This document shows, in pieces, positions 24,314 through 33,308 of a stretch of 64,000 nt of DNA. The translations under genes and the position numbers were made by a program. Position 1 is the first letter of the stretch; every line of letters starts with the position of its first letter. The notes under the pieces were generated by a model that saw only the letters and a list, made by a program, of their open reading frames with translations, was not told the origin of the DNA and ran no database searches. Source of the DNA: CAYLQA01 sp964385695 (GTDB taxonomy: Bacteria; Desulfobacterota; Desulfobulbia; Desulfobulbales; Desulfurivibrionaceae); assembly GCA_964385695.1 (NCBI GenBank), contig CAYLQA010000003.1, forward strand, positions 62,001 through 126,000, written 5' to 3'.

Positions 24314-25327
24314 ATGAGTTTACACCCCGAATTAATTTGGCTGCTTTCATTCCTGGTGGGCATAATTGCCTTTGCCGCCTTGAATGCCGCTTACCTTGTG
24401 TGGTTGGAGCGTAAAGAGGCCGGTCATATCCAACGCCGTATCGGCCCCAAAGAGGTTGGTCCTTACGGGTTGCTGCAGCCCCTGGCTGACGGTATTAAGC
24501 TGATGACCAAGCAGCTCTTTATGCCCGCCGGTGCCGACCCGATACTTTTTAGGCTCGCCCCGATTCTGGTCATGGTGCCAGCCATCATGAGTTTTGTCAC
24601 CGTACCCTTCTCCGAGACCCTGGTGGCCAGGAACCTTGATCTCGGTCTCTTGGTTATCTTTGCCTTTGCCTCGGTTAACGTCCTCGGCCTGCTTATGGGT
24701 GCCTGGGGCTCACGTAACAAATACGCGGTTATCTCCGCCGCCCGTGTCGTTTCACAGAACGTGGCCTACGAGATTCCCATGCTGGTGACGGTTGTGACCC
24801 TGGTCATGATCTCCGGCTCCATGAATCTTATGGAGATCGTCCGGCAACAGGCCGACTACGGAATGTTCGGCTGGAACTTTTTTAACCTGAAAGCCAGTTT
24901 ATTAATGCCGGTTTCTTTCCTTATCTTCTTCGTCTGCATGTTGGCCGAGACCAACCGCGCCCCGTTCGATATGGCCGAGGCGGAGAGTGAGCTCATCGCC
25001 GGTGCCTTTACCGAGTATCCAGGCATGGGTTTCGGTGTCTTCTTCATGGGTGAATATGCAAACATCGTTATCGGCGCATGTCTGACCACCATCCTCTTTC
25101 TGGGCGGTTGGTATAGCCCGTTTCCGGCGTCGATTCCGGTTCTCGGTGCTGCCGGCGTTTGGTGGTTCCTGATTAAGATGTACGCCATCATCTTCACCGT
25201 TATCTGGATCCGTTGGACCTATCCCCGGACAACCTTTTACAGTCTGCTTAATCTTTCTTGGAAGATTTTGATTCCGATCTCCTTTTTTAATTTGATTCTT
25301 ACCAGTGCCATGTTGAAGGTGTTTTAA
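24314..25327 (+). CDS. nuoH: Complex I subunit NuoH
   Basis: This 337-residue polytopic subunit has about eight helices. It forms the roof of the quinone chamber and links the peripheral to the membrane arm. Family motifs are ERKEAGHIQRRIGPKEVGPY, QPLADGIKLMTKQ, AETNRAPFDMAEAESELIAG (acidic loop) and TVIWIRWTYPRTTF. A ribosome site AAGGAG precedes ATG 24314. Length is normal for NuoH. Confidence 0.97.
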   Translation: MSLHPELIWLLSFLVGIIAFAALNAAYLVWLERKEAGHIQRRIGPKEVGPYGLLQPLADGIKLMTKQLFMPAGADPILFRLAPILVMVPAIMSFVTVPFSETLVARNLDLGLLVIFAFASVNVLGLLMGAWGSRNKYAVISAARVVSQNVAYEIPMLVTVVTLVMISGSMNLMEIVRQQADYGMFGWNFFNLKASLLMPVSFLIFFVCMLAETNRAPFDMAEAESELIAGAFTEYPGMGFGVFFMGEYANIVIGACLTTILFLGGWYSPFPASIPVLGAAGVWWFLIKMYAIIFTVIWIRWTYPRTTFYSLLNLSWKILIPISFFNLILTSAMLKVF

Positions 25328-25329
25328 CC

Positions 25330-25770
25330 ATGATCGATTACTTAAAAGAGATTATCAGCGGGACCTGGAGCCTGTTCGTCGGCCTGGGCATCACCATCAA
25401 GTATTTTTTCCAGCCCGTGGTCACCGTGCAGTACCCGCACGAGACCCTGCCCATGCCCTCGAGATTCAGGGGCCATATCGAGCTGACCAAGGACCCTGAG
25501 TCCGGTGCTACCAAGTGCATTGTTTGCGGCATGTGCGTTAGGGCGTGTCCTACAAATTGCATCACCGTGGCCGGTGAAAAGCGTGAGGGCGTCAAGGGCA
25601 AGGTGCTCACCGAGTACACCCTGAATTTCACAACATGTAGCCTCTGTGGCCTCTGTGTTGAGAGTTGTAAACCCAATGCCATTGATTTTTCCAAGGACTA
25701 CAACCTCGCAGGCCTGAAAAAAGAAGAATATATTTATGACCTCATCAAAAGATTGGAGGCACAGAACTGA
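25330..25770 (+). CDS. nuoI: Complex I subunit NuoI (2 x 4Fe-4S)
   Basis: This 146-residue subunit carries two [4Fe-4S] clusters, N6a and N6b. Ligand sets are visible as C63xxC66xxC69xxxC73P and C103xxC106xxC109xxxC113. The N-terminal helix (about 10-27) lies against the membrane. In a complex without NuoE/F/G this protein is the outermost recognised iron-sulfur subunit encoded here, so it is the likely entry point for electrons from an external donor such as ferredoxin or another module. Stop and nuoJ start share one base. Confidence 0.96.
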   Translation: MIDYLKEIISGTWSLFVGLGITIKYFFQPVVTVQYPHETLPMPSRFRGHIELTKDPESGATKCIVCGMCVRACPTNCITVAGEKREGVKGKVLTEYTLNFTTCSLCGLCVESCKPNAIDFSKDYNLAGLKKEEYIYDLIKRLEAQN

Positions 25771-26294
25771 TGAACCCCTCCTTGTTAACAGTTGAAGGCT
25801 TAAGCGGCCTGTTGTTTCTGGGGATCCTCGGTATCACCGCTGCCGGGGCCGTAATTGCAACCAGCAGCAAGCGCCTGATCCGCAGTGTTATCGGACTTGC
25901 CCTATGTTTTATCGGGGTCGCGGGTATCTATTTTTTCCTCAACAGCCCATTTGTCGCCCTGATGCAGATCCTTATCTATGTGGGCGCTGTCTGTGTGACC
26001 ATCATCTTCGCCATTATGCTGGCCGAGTCGGATGAGGACCATAAGCTGCCCAAGGGCAATGCCTTTGTTGGTCCCCTTGGTCTTCTGGTCAGCGGCATTA
26101 TGGCCTGGGGCTTAGCTGCCCTGGGAATGAAGACCAAATGGCCTGAGGCCGTCAAGGTCAACCAGGGAACCGTGGCTGATCTTGGTCAATCCCTGCTCAC
26201 GACCTACAGTATGGTGTTTGAGTTAATTTCTGTTGTCTTGCTGGTGGCCATTGTCGGTTCACTGGTGCTGGCTCGGGCCGGGAGGGATAAGTAA
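25770..26294 (+). CDS. nuoJ: Complex I subunit NuoJ
   Basis: This 174-residue membrane subunit has five predicted helices. The conserved third-helix motif with the pi-bulge region is recognisable in SPFVALMQILIYVGAVCVTI, which ends in IIFAIMLAESDED. NuoJ takes part in the coupling of quinone chemistry to the antiporter-like subunits. It shares a base with nuoI and with nuoK on either side (TGATG and TAATG junctions), so the three are tightly coupled. Confidence 0.94.
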   Translation: MNPSLLTVEGLSGLLFLGILGITAAGAVIATSSKRLIRSVIGLALCFIGVAGIYFFLNSPFVALMQILIYVGAVCVTIIFAIMLAESDEDHKLPKGNAFVGPLGLLVSGIMAWGLAALGMKTKWPEAVKVNQGTVADLGQSLLTTYSMVFELISVVLLVAIVGSLVLARAGRDK

Positions 26295-26620
26295 TGGATG
26301 TTCTGACGTTAAGCAACGACCTCAATACCTACTTGGTGGTTGGCGCATTTCTTTTCGGCATGGGAATTTACGGCTTGGTTCAACGCCGGACCTTCATCGG
26401 TATGTTGATTGCCGCGGAACTGGTTCTCGCCGGAGCCTCGGTCAACTTCATGGCCTTTAATCGTTTTCTGGCCCCCAACCCCACCGTTGGCCAGTTATTC
26501 ACCCTGTTTATCATGGCAATCGCTGCCGCTGAGGCCGCTATCGCTTTGAGCATAATTATTGCCGTCTACCGTAACTATAAATCCGTTGACACTGAAAGTG
26601 TTGTGGATCTGAAAGGTTAA
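26294..26620 (+). CDS. nuoK: Complex I subunit NuoK
   Basis: This 108-residue subunit has three helices and is the MrpC homologue. The two buried glutamates needed for proton transfer are seen in LIAAELVLAGASVNFMAF and AAAEAAIALSIIIAVYR. The length is typical (about 100). It is followed after 17 bases by the first antiporter-like subunit. Confidence 0.94.
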   Translation: MDVLTLSNDLNTYLVVGAFLFGMGIYGLVQRRTFIGMLIAAELVLAGASVNFMAFNRFLAPNPTVGQLFTLFIMAIAAAEAAIALSIIIAVYRNYKSVDTESVVDLKG

Positions 26621-26637
26621 GAAAAGGAAATTGGGTC

Positions 26638-28137
26638 ATGGATACAATTGTTTCCGTTAAGCCTCTGCTTGCCATACTTGCTGCCCTGACAGGCTCCGTC
26701 CTGGTGATGCTGTCCGGTCGCAAGCCGAACGTCCGGGAGTCCTGGTCTTTTGTGGCGGCAGTTACCATGTTTGCCATTATCGCCTCAATGATCCCCACGG
26801 TATTACCCGTGTCAGCAGGAGGGGAGGGCAAGACACTCTTTTATAGATTGTTTGAGATTCTGCCCGGATTGACCGTCACCTTTCGGGTTGATGCCTTTTC
26901 CATGATCTTCGCAGTGGTCGCTTCCTTTCTTTGGATCCTGGCTGTCTTTTACTCCTGCGGGTACATGCGCGGCTCCCATGAGCATGCCCAGACCCGGTTT
27001 AACGCCTGTTTTGCCCTGTCTCTGTTCGGTGCCATCGGTGTTGCCTTTTCCGACAACATCTTCACCATGTATCTCTTCTATGAGATTGTCAGTGTCTGCA
27101 CCTATCCCTTGGTTGCCCATCACCAGGATGAGGAAGGCTACGCCGGTGCCAAGAAATACATTGTTTACCTGACTACTACGGCCAAGGGGTTGTTGCTGCC
27201 GGCCATGATTCTGATCTACGTTCTGACCGGCACCCTGGACTTTGCCAACAACATTCAGACCGGTATCTTCCCGGCTGATGTCAGCTCCGTTATGGTCACC
27301 ATGCTCTACATCTTCTGTATCATCGGTTTTGCCAAAAACGGTGTGATGCCGGTCCATAACTGGTTACCCGGTGCCATGGTTGCCCCGACCCCGGTCTCTG
27401 CATTGCTGCATGCGGTTGCCGTTGTAAAGGTCGGTGTCTTCTGTACCACCAGGACAATGCTCTATGTCTTTGGTACGGATCTGATGAATGCCTTGAATCT
27501 CGGTATTCCCACGGCCTACTTTGTCGGCTTTACCATCCTCATGGCCTCGTGGATAGCGCTCTCTAAAGATAACCTCAAGGCCCGTTTGGCCTATTCCACA
27601 GTCAGCCAGCTCTCTTACATTATATTGGGTGTGGCCCTGCTTACCACCAGCGGTATCCAGGGTGGCTTGGTCCACATTGCCAACCACGCCTTTTCTAAGA
27701 TCACACTCTTCTTCTGTGCCGGTGCCATTTATGTGGCGGCTCACAAGAAAAACATCTCCGAGATGAGCGGCCTGGGCAAGACCATGCCCTTCACCTTTGG
27801 CTGTTTTGCCATTGCCTCGCTCAGCATGATCGGCGCGCCACCCGTGGCCGGGTTTGTAACCAAATGGAAGCTCTTGGTCGGCACCATGGAGATGGAGACC
27901 CATTACATCGGTATTCTCTTGATTTTGCTTGCCAGTACAATGCTAAATGTCGGTTATTTTGCGCCGGTAACCTACAAGGCCTTCTTTGGCAAGCGTCCTG
28001 AGAATGAGCCCTACGAGGGAATTAAGGAGGCGCCGCTGACCATGCTGGTGCCCATTATGATTGCTGCCATAATTTCTGTAATTATTGGTATTTACCCTGA
28101 CTTCATCATGAACTTCGTGAAGGCGGTGACAGGATGA
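26638..28137 (+). CDS. Antiporter-like subunit, MrpD/NuoM type (extra complex I subunit)
   Basis: This 499-residue protein has about 14 helices and belongs to the proton-conducting NuoL/M/N-MrpA/D family. Channel residues are visible: Glu in FTMYLFYEIVSVCTYPL (helix 5), Lys in CIIGFAKNGVMPVHNWLPGA (helix 7), His/Lys in SALLHAVAVVKVGVF (helix 8) and Lys in PPVAGFVTKWKLLVG (helix 12). It lacks the long lateral helix of NuoL. It stands where nuoL is normally found, but a NuoL-like gene follows, so this complex has four antiporter-like subunits. The alternative is a subunit of a separate Mrp-like antiporter, though the operon argues against this. Overlaps the next gene by four bases. Confidence 0.85.
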   Translation: MDTIVSVKPLLAILAALTGSVLVMLSGRKPNVRESWSFVAAVTMFAIIASMIPTVLPVSAGGEGKTLFYRLFEILPGLTVTFRVDAFSMIFAVVASFLWILAVFYSCGYMRGSHEHAQTRFNACFALSLFGAIGVAFSDNIFTMYLFYEIVSVCTYPLVAHHQDEEGYAGAKKYIVYLTTTAKGLLLPAMILIYVLTGTLDFANNIQTGIFPADVSSVMVTMLYIFCIIGFAKNGVMPVHNWLPGAMVAPTPVSALLHAVAVVKVGVFCTTRTMLYVFGTDLMNALNLGIPTAYFVGFTILMASWIALSKDNLKARLAYSTVSQLSYIILGVALLTTSGIQGGLVHIANHAFSKITLFFCAGAIYVAAHKKNISEMSGLGKTMPFTFGCFAIASLSMIGAPPVAGFVTKWKLLVGTMEMETHYIGILLILLASTMLNVGYFAPVTYKAFFGKRPENEPYEGIKEAPLTMLVPIMIAAIISVIIGIYPDFIMNFVKAVTG

Positions 28138-28388
28138 TTGTAAAACTGATTGATTTTTTCCGCGACCGGCTCAAACTGGTCATCCGACTCTGTTATGTTG
28201 GCCTCGGACTCCTGGTCTTATGGGATGCATTGCTGGTCCATAAGGAGCATGCACATACCTGGGCTGAAATGAATATACCCGGTTTTTGGAGCATCTTTGG
28301 TTTCATTTCCTGTGTATTGATTATTATCGTCTCCAAGTGGTTTGGCCACCTGGGCATTATGACCCGCGAGGATTATTATGATAAATAA
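28134..28388 (+). CDS. Small two-helix membrane protein within nuo operon
   Basis: This 84-residue protein has two hydrophobic helices (about 15-32, LVIRLCYVGLGLLVLWDALL; about 52-66, FWSIFGFISCVLIIIVSKW) separated by a loop with HKEHAHTWAEMN. It overlaps the preceding antiporter gene by four bases and the following one by eleven, so it is certainly part of the operon. It is not a standard complex I subunit and the family was not recognised. A structural spacer between the two antiporter-like subunits is a plausible but untested role. Confidence 0.8.
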   Translation: MIVKLIDFFRDRLKLVIRLCYVGLGLLVLWDALLVHKEHAHTWAEMNIPGFWSIFGFISCVLIIIVSKWFGHLGIMTREDYYDK

Positions 28389-30174
28389 TATCTGGGTGCA
28401 CCCATCCCTTATACTTATAATCGGTGGTCTGCTGCTGCCATTTGTACCCAAGGTGCTGAAAAGGCCCTATCTCTTGATAGTGCCCCTTCTGGCCTTCCTG
28501 GATGTCTTGTCCATGAACCAAGTTGAGGGGACCTTTGGTGTTGTTCCCTTTCTTGATTGGCACCTTACCTTTGGCCGTGTCGATGCCCTGAGCAAGGTTT
28601 TTGCCTATATCATGACCTTGATGTGTATCATCGGTACTCTTTACGGAAGCCATGTCAAAAACGACTACGAGCACATGGCGGCCTGGGTGTATGTTGCGGG
28701 CTCCCTCGGTGTTATTTTTTGTGCTGACTACCTGGTTCTCTTCCTCTTTTGGGAGGTCATGGCCTTTGCTTCCACCTTCCTGGTCTGGTTTCGCGGACGT
28801 GAGCAGTCCTTGCAGGTTGGGTACCGCTACCTGCTGGTACATACCGCAGGTGGACTCTTCCTGCTGGCCGGGTTCATCCTGCGCTACCAGGCAACCGGCG
28901 GCGACATCTCCTTTGGAGCAATCGGGGTGGATAACCCGAGCCTCTATACCTATCTGATCATGATCGGCTTTATTTTGAACGCTGCCGTTCCTCCGTTCCA
29001 CGCCTGGCTGCCTGATGCATACGGCGAGGCAACAGTGAGCGGTGCGGTTTTCATGTGCGCCTTTACCACCAAGACAGCGGTTTACACCCTGGCTCGCGGC
29101 TTTGCCGGAATGGATGTTTTGGTTCCTCTTGGCGTTGCCATGGCCTTGTACGGTGTTGTCTACGCGGTACTTGAGAATGACTCTAGGCGTCTGCTGGCCT
29201 ATCATATTATCAGCCAGGTCGGCTACATGGTCGCGGGTGTTGGTATCGGCACAAATCTCGCCATCAACGGTGCGGTTGCCCATGCCTTTGCCCACATTCT
29301 CTATAAGGGCCTCTTGTTCATGGGCTGCGGTTCTGTCCTCTACATGACCGGCAAGAGTAAATTCACCGAGTTGGGCGGACTCTATAAGAAGATGCCTTTA
29401 ACCTTTGTCTTTACCATGATCGGCGGCTTGTCGATCTCCGCCTTCCCGCTTTTTTCCGGATTTGTCAGTAAGGCGATGATCGTTGCGGCCGGATTTGAGG
29501 AGCATATTTACTGGGCCGCATTTCTTCTGACCTTGGCCTCTGCCGGTACCTTCCTGCACACCGGTCTGAAGGTGCCCTATTTTATCTGGTTCGGTAAGAA
29601 CAACTGTTCTGAAGAGACCTGGAAAAAGGCTGAAGATCCGCCATGGAACATGCTTGCCGCCATGGCAATCGCCTCATTTCTCTGTATTTTTATCGGCTCT
29701 TACACACCGTATCTCTACAACATGCTGCCCCATGCAGCGGAAGCTGCGGCGTATCATCCGTACAATGAGTACCATCTGGCAGAGACCCTGCAGATTCTGC
29801 TCTTCACCGCCCTTGGTTTCTTCTTGCTCATCAAGAAGCTTGCTCCGGAGCCAAAGATCAGTATCGATCTCGACTGGTTTTATCGCTTCGGTGGTCGCGG
29901 TTTCCTCTGGTTTGCCAAAAAGCCCCTGCAGTTTGCTGATAACTGCGTGAGTGAGGCCTACCGTGTTATCGGGCTTGTGCCCCTTATGACCACGGCCCAG
30001 TTTTGGTCCTGGTTTGACTGGCACGCCATTGATGGCGTTGTCGACGGTATTGCCCGCACCGTACGCGGTGTTGGCGGTAAGGTGCGAAACGTGCAAAGTG
30101 GACAGCTGCAATACAACATATTTTATGCGGTGTCCATCGTTGCAGTTGTACTGGTAATCTTTGTTTTTGCGTAA
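28378..30174 (+). CDS. nuoL: NuoL-like antiporter subunit with lateral-helix C-terminus
   Basis: This 598-residue protein of the NuoL/MrpA/MrpD family has a core with VLFLFWEVMAFASTFLVWF (helix 5 Glu), IGFILNAAVPPFHAWLPDAY (helix 7, where Asn stands at the usual Lys position), FTTKTAVYTLARGF (Lys, helix 8) and PLFSGFVSKAMIVAAGF (Lys, helix 12). The C-terminal 150 residues (DWFYRFGGRGFLWFAKKPLQ ... VDGIARTVRGVGGKVRN and VQSGQLQYNIFYAVSIVAVV) resemble the lateral helix plus last helix that close NuoL. It overlaps the small membrane protein by 11 bases. In complex I, NuoL is the distal pump. The core looks more MrpD-like than classical NuoL. Confidence 0.85.
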   Translation: MINNIWVHPSLILIIGGLLLPFVPKVLKRPYLLIVPLLAFLDVLSMNQVEGTFGVVPFLDWHLTFGRVDALSKVFAYIMTLMCIIGTLYGSHVKNDYEHMAAWVYVAGSLGVIFCADYLVLFLFWEVMAFASTFLVWFRGREQSLQVGYRYLLVHTAGGLFLLAGFILRYQATGGDISFGAIGVDNPSLYTYLIMIGFILNAAVPPFHAWLPDAYGEATVSGAVFMCAFTTKTAVYTLARGFAGMDVLVPLGVAMALYGVVYAVLENDSRRLLAYHIISQVGYMVAGVGIGTNLAINGAVAHAFAHILYKGLLFMGCGSVLYMTGKSKFTELGGLYKKMPLTFVFTMIGGLSISAFPLFSGFVSKAMIVAAGFEEHIYWAAFLLTLASAGTFLHTGLKVPYFIWFGKNNCSEETWKKAEDPPWNMLAAMAIASFLCIFIGSYTPYLYNMLPHAAEAAAYHPYNEYHLAETLQILLFTALGFFLLIKKLAPEPKISIDLDWFYRFGGRGFLWFAKKPLQFADNCVSEAYRVIGLVPLMTTAQFWSWFDWHAIDGVVDGIARTVRGVGGKVRNVQSGQLQYNIFYAVSIVAVVLVIFVFA

Positions 30175-30209
30175 TTTAGCGTAACTTTCATTATAGAGGA
30201 CTTTTCGGA

Positions 30210-31739
30210 ATGGACTTTTTAATCCCGAGTGACATAGGGTTCCCCATCCTCAGCGCCGTAGTCTTTTTGCCGCTGGCCGGAGCCTTGATACTGCTCATGA
30301 TTCCCGGTGAGACAGCCCAAAGAAACTGGACCCTGCTGGTTACCATCATTACAGCCTTGGTCTCATTGCCTCTGTACTCGAAGTTCGATTCCACCACGGC
30401 CAAATATCAATTCGCCGAGCACCATCCGTGGATCGAATCGCTGAACATCAATTACACTCTGGGCATCGACGGTATTTCACTGCTCTTGGTCTTGATGACT
30501 ACCTTGCTCATGCCGCTCTGTGTCTTGGGTTCCTGGAAGTATATTTCTAAGCGGGTCAAGGAGTTCCATATCTGCCTGCTGCTCATGGAGACCTCCATGC
30601 TCGGCGTGTTCATGGCTCTGGATTTTGTCCTCTTTTACATCCTTTGGGAGGCCATGCTCATCCCCATGTACCTGCTTATTGCAGTCTGGGGTGGGCCGAG
30701 AAAGGTGTATGCCTCCATCAAGTTTTTCCTCTATACCCTGGCGGGCTCCGTTCTTCTCTTGGTGGCCATTATCGCCCTGTTTCTGCACCAGGACCCGCAC
30801 ACATTCAGTATCCCCATGATGATGGGCGGAGATTACTCCTCCACCTTCCAGATTTGGGTCTTTCTCGCCTTCTTTCTGGCCTTTGCCATTAAGGTACCCA
30901 TGTTTCCATTCCATACCTGGTTGCCTGCGGCACATGTTGAGGCGCCTACTGCCGGTTCGGTTATCCTGGCCTCTGTACTGCTGAAGATGGGAACATACGG
31001 TTTTCTGCGCTTTTGCCTGCCCATTACCCCAGAGGCAACCATCATGATGGTGCCTTATGTTCTCTGGCTCTCTGTGGCCGGTATTCTCTACGGCGGTTTT
31101 ACGGCCCTGGCCCAGCAGGACATGAAAAAGCTTATCGCTTACTCTTCCGTCGGCCATATGGGCTTTGTCACCCTGGGTATCTTTATCCTCAACAAGAACG
31201 GCATTGAGGGTGCTATTCTGCAGATGATCAACCACGGTATTACTACCGGCGCGCTGTTCTTCTGTGTCGGTATGATTTACGAGCGTACCCATAGCCGTGA
31301 ATTGGCCATGGCCGCAGGTGTGGGTAAGTTCATGCCCATATATGTTGCCTTTCTTGGCTTTTTCTCGCTCTCATCCTTGGCCTTTCCCGGAACCAACAGT
31401 TTTGTGGGTGAGTTCCTGATCCTGGCCGGAAGCTTTGTCGATTATAAGATTATCGCCGGTTGCGCGATCCCTGGTGCGGTTCTGGCGGCAGCCTATATGC
31501 TGCGCATGCTGCAGCGTGTTGTTTGGGGCGGCACAAAAAATCCGGATCAGTCAAACCTGCTTGACCTGAACTTCAGAGAGATTGTTACCCTGGCGCCACT
31601 GCTCTACTTTGTTTTTTGGATCGGTCTCTCGCCGGAGCCGTTCATGGATGTGATGCATACCAGTGTAAGCCATCTTCTTGACCAGGTCGGCATGGCGCAG
31701 AATGGTGGGGCCTCTGTAGCCAAACTGATGCTGCCTTAG
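30210..31739 (+). CDS. nuoM: Complex I subunit NuoM
   Basis: This 509-residue antiporter-like subunit has 14 helices. Typical motifs are LNINYTLGIDGISLLLVL, FVLFYILWEAMLIPMYLLIA with the helix 5 Glu, AIKVPMFPFHTWLPAAHVEA with the helix 7 Lys, TAGSVILASVLLKMGTYG, and FPGTNSFVGEFLILAG with the helix 12 Glu that marks NuoM. It starts 35 bases after the NuoL-like gene and is followed by nuoN after 54 bases. Confidence 0.96.
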   Translation: MDFLIPSDIGFPILSAVVFLPLAGALILLMIPGETAQRNWTLLVTIITALVSLPLYSKFDSTTAKYQFAEHHPWIESLNINYTLGIDGISLLLVLMTTLLMPLCVLGSWKYISKRVKEFHICLLLMETSMLGVFMALDFVLFYILWEAMLIPMYLLIAVWGGPRKVYASIKFFLYTLAGSVLLLVAIIALFLHQDPHTFSIPMMMGGDYSSTFQIWVFLAFFLAFAIKVPMFPFHTWLPAAHVEAPTAGSVILASVLLKMGTYGFLRFCLPITPEATIMMVPYVLWLSVAGILYGGFTALAQQDMKKLIAYSSVGHMGFVTLGIFILNKNGIEGAILQMINHGITTGALFFCVGMIYERTHSRELAMAAGVGKFMPIYVAFLGFFSLSSLAFPGTNSFVGEFLILAGSFVDYKIIAGCAIPGAVLAAAYMLRMLQRVVWGGTKNPDQSNLLDLNFREIVTLAPLLYFVFWIGLSPEPFMDVMHTSVSHLLDQVGMAQNGGASVAKLMLP

Positions 31740-31793
31740 CATTTACGAACGAATTTGATACTACTTTTTAGGAAACCAGATAAGGGATAAAAA

Positions 31794-33218
31794 ATGAAGC
31801 TAGCGTTGTTTGCTCCAGAGTTGGTTCTATTGGCAGGAGGTCTGATCCTGTTTTTTCTGAGCACCGGTCGTTCCAGCGGCAAGGTTGCCCGCTCGTTGAC
31901 CTTGGGTCTGGCACTCGTTAATGTCCTTGTCTGCTTTGCCTGTCTGGGCAACGAGGGCACCCTCTTTTTCGAGGCCTATAAAGTCGATTACTTTTCCCAG
32001 ATCCTCAAGGTTTTTATCTCCTTGGGCTTTGCCGTTGTTCTGTTGTTTGGCACTGAATTGAAAGGGATTAAGGATGAGGTGCGGCCTGAGTATTATCTGT
32101 TCATGCTCCTCAGTACATTGGGGCTGATTTTGATGGTCAGCAGCGTTGAGCTCCTTACCATGTTCGTCGCTCTTGAGCTCTCCTCTTACTCCCTGTATCT
32201 GCTGGTGCCCATGCGTGACGATCAGGGCGGCATCAGAATGCAGATGGAGTCTGCCATCAAGTATGTGCTCTATGGCGTGGTCGCCACCGGTATCATGCTT
32301 TTTGGTATGAGCTACCTCTTCGGCCTTACCGGTACCACCTACTTTGCTGAGTTGCTGCCGAAGCTGCACACCATGATGGACAATCCTGCGGCCATTGTCG
32401 GCATTGCCATGGTTATGGGTGGTTTCTTTTTTAAGCTTGCTGTCTTCCCATTCCATTTTTGGGTACCGGACGTCTATGAAGGCGCATCGAACGAAACCAC
32501 CGCGTTTATCGCTTCGGTACCGAAGATTGCTGCTGTTGCCATGCTCATCCGCATCACTGCCTTGGTCGTGCCTTCAGACGGTCAGGTGATCGTTACCATG
32601 CTGATGGTTCTCTCTGTTTGCTCTATGTTTTATGGCAATCTCATCGCCTTGGTGCAAAAGGATATCAAGCGTATGCTGGGATTTTCCGGTATCGCCCATG
32701 CCGGCTTTGTTTTGCTCGGCTTGGTGACTCTGCAGGAGTCCGGCTATGCCACGGCCATGTATTACATCATCGGTTATCTGGTGATGAACCTTGCCTGCTT
32801 TCTGGTTATCTGCAAGGTCTCTCAGGATGGCGAAAATCTGCTTATTGAAGATCTCAGTGGTTTGCATAAACGTTCCCCGCTCATGGCCTTCACCCTGGCT
32901 GTTGGTATGTTTGCCTTGGCTGGTATTCCTCCCTTTGTCGGTTTCATGGGGAAATTCATGTTACTCACCGGTGCCTTGAAGCAGGGAATGTACCCCTTGG
33001 TTATTCTGGCGGCTATCAATACCGCCATAGCGATTTTCTACTATCTCTCCGTTGTCCGCGTCAGTTTTTGTAGTGCCCCGGAAGATCGGCCCTTGGTCGC
33101 GGTGGACGGTATTACCAAGGCGGTCAGTATTGCCCTGGTTGTTATCATCATCGCCCTTGGTATCGCTCCCAATCAGGTGCTGGCGATCGCAACCGATGCG
33201 GTTCGCGCTGTCCTGTAG
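31794..33218 (+). CDS. nuoN: Complex I subunit NuoN
   Basis: This 474-residue antiporter-like subunit is the one nearest to NuoK. Family features: ELVLLAGGLILFF at the N-terminus, LTMFVALELSSYSLYLLVPM with the helix 5 Glu, FFFKLAVFPFHFWVPDVYEG with the helix 7 Lys, IKRMLGFSGIAHAGFVLLG and GIPPFVGFMGKFMLLTGAL with the helix 12 Lys. It ends the nuo operon. No nuoE, F or G follows; the next gene is a tRNA with its own promoter. Confidence 0.96.
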   Translation: MKLALFAPELVLLAGGLILFFLSTGRSSGKVARSLTLGLALVNVLVCFACLGNEGTLFFEAYKVDYFSQILKVFISLGFAVVLLFGTELKGIKDEVRPEYYLFMLLSTLGLILMVSSVELLTMFVALELSSYSLYLLVPMRDDQGGIRMQMESAIKYVLYGVVATGIMLFGMSYLFGLTGTTYFAELLPKLHTMMDNPAAIVGIAMVMGGFFFKLAVFPFHFWVPDVYEGASNETTAFIASVPKIAAVAMLIRITALVVPSDGQVIVTMLMVLSVCSMFYGNLIALVQKDIKRMLGFSGIAHAGFVLLGLVTLQESGYATAMYYIIGYLVMNLACFLVICKVSQDGENLLIEDLSGLHKRSPLMAFTLAVGMFALAGIPPFVGFMGKFMLLTGALKQGMYPLVILAAINTAIAIFYYLSVVRVSFCSAPEDRPLVAVDGITKAVSIALVVIIIALGIAPNQVLAIATDAVRAVL

Positions 33219-33233
33219 ACACTTCTCCTGCTA

Positions 33234-33261
33234 GATGGGCTGAGTGAATACTTGGCCCATC
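33234..33261 (+). terminator. Hairpin after nuoN, weak terminator candidate
   Basis: GATGGGC (33234-33240) and GCCCATC (33255-33261) form a 7-bp stem with a 14-base loop, 16 bases after the nuoN stop. No T-run follows; the next bases are the -35 box of the tRNA promoter. Confidence 0.35.
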
Positions 33262-33262
33262 C

Positions 33263-33290
33263 TTGACAAGCTGCAAAATAATTGTATAAT
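33263..33290 (+). promoter_or_regulatory. Consensus sigma-70 promoter of tRNA-Gly
   Basis: Both boxes are perfect: TTGACA (33263-33268) and TATAAT (33285-33290) with a 16-base spacer. The tRNA starts 19 bases after the -10 box. Confidence 0.85.
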
Positions 33291-33308
33291 TAAAAATTCA
33301 GTGAGCTT

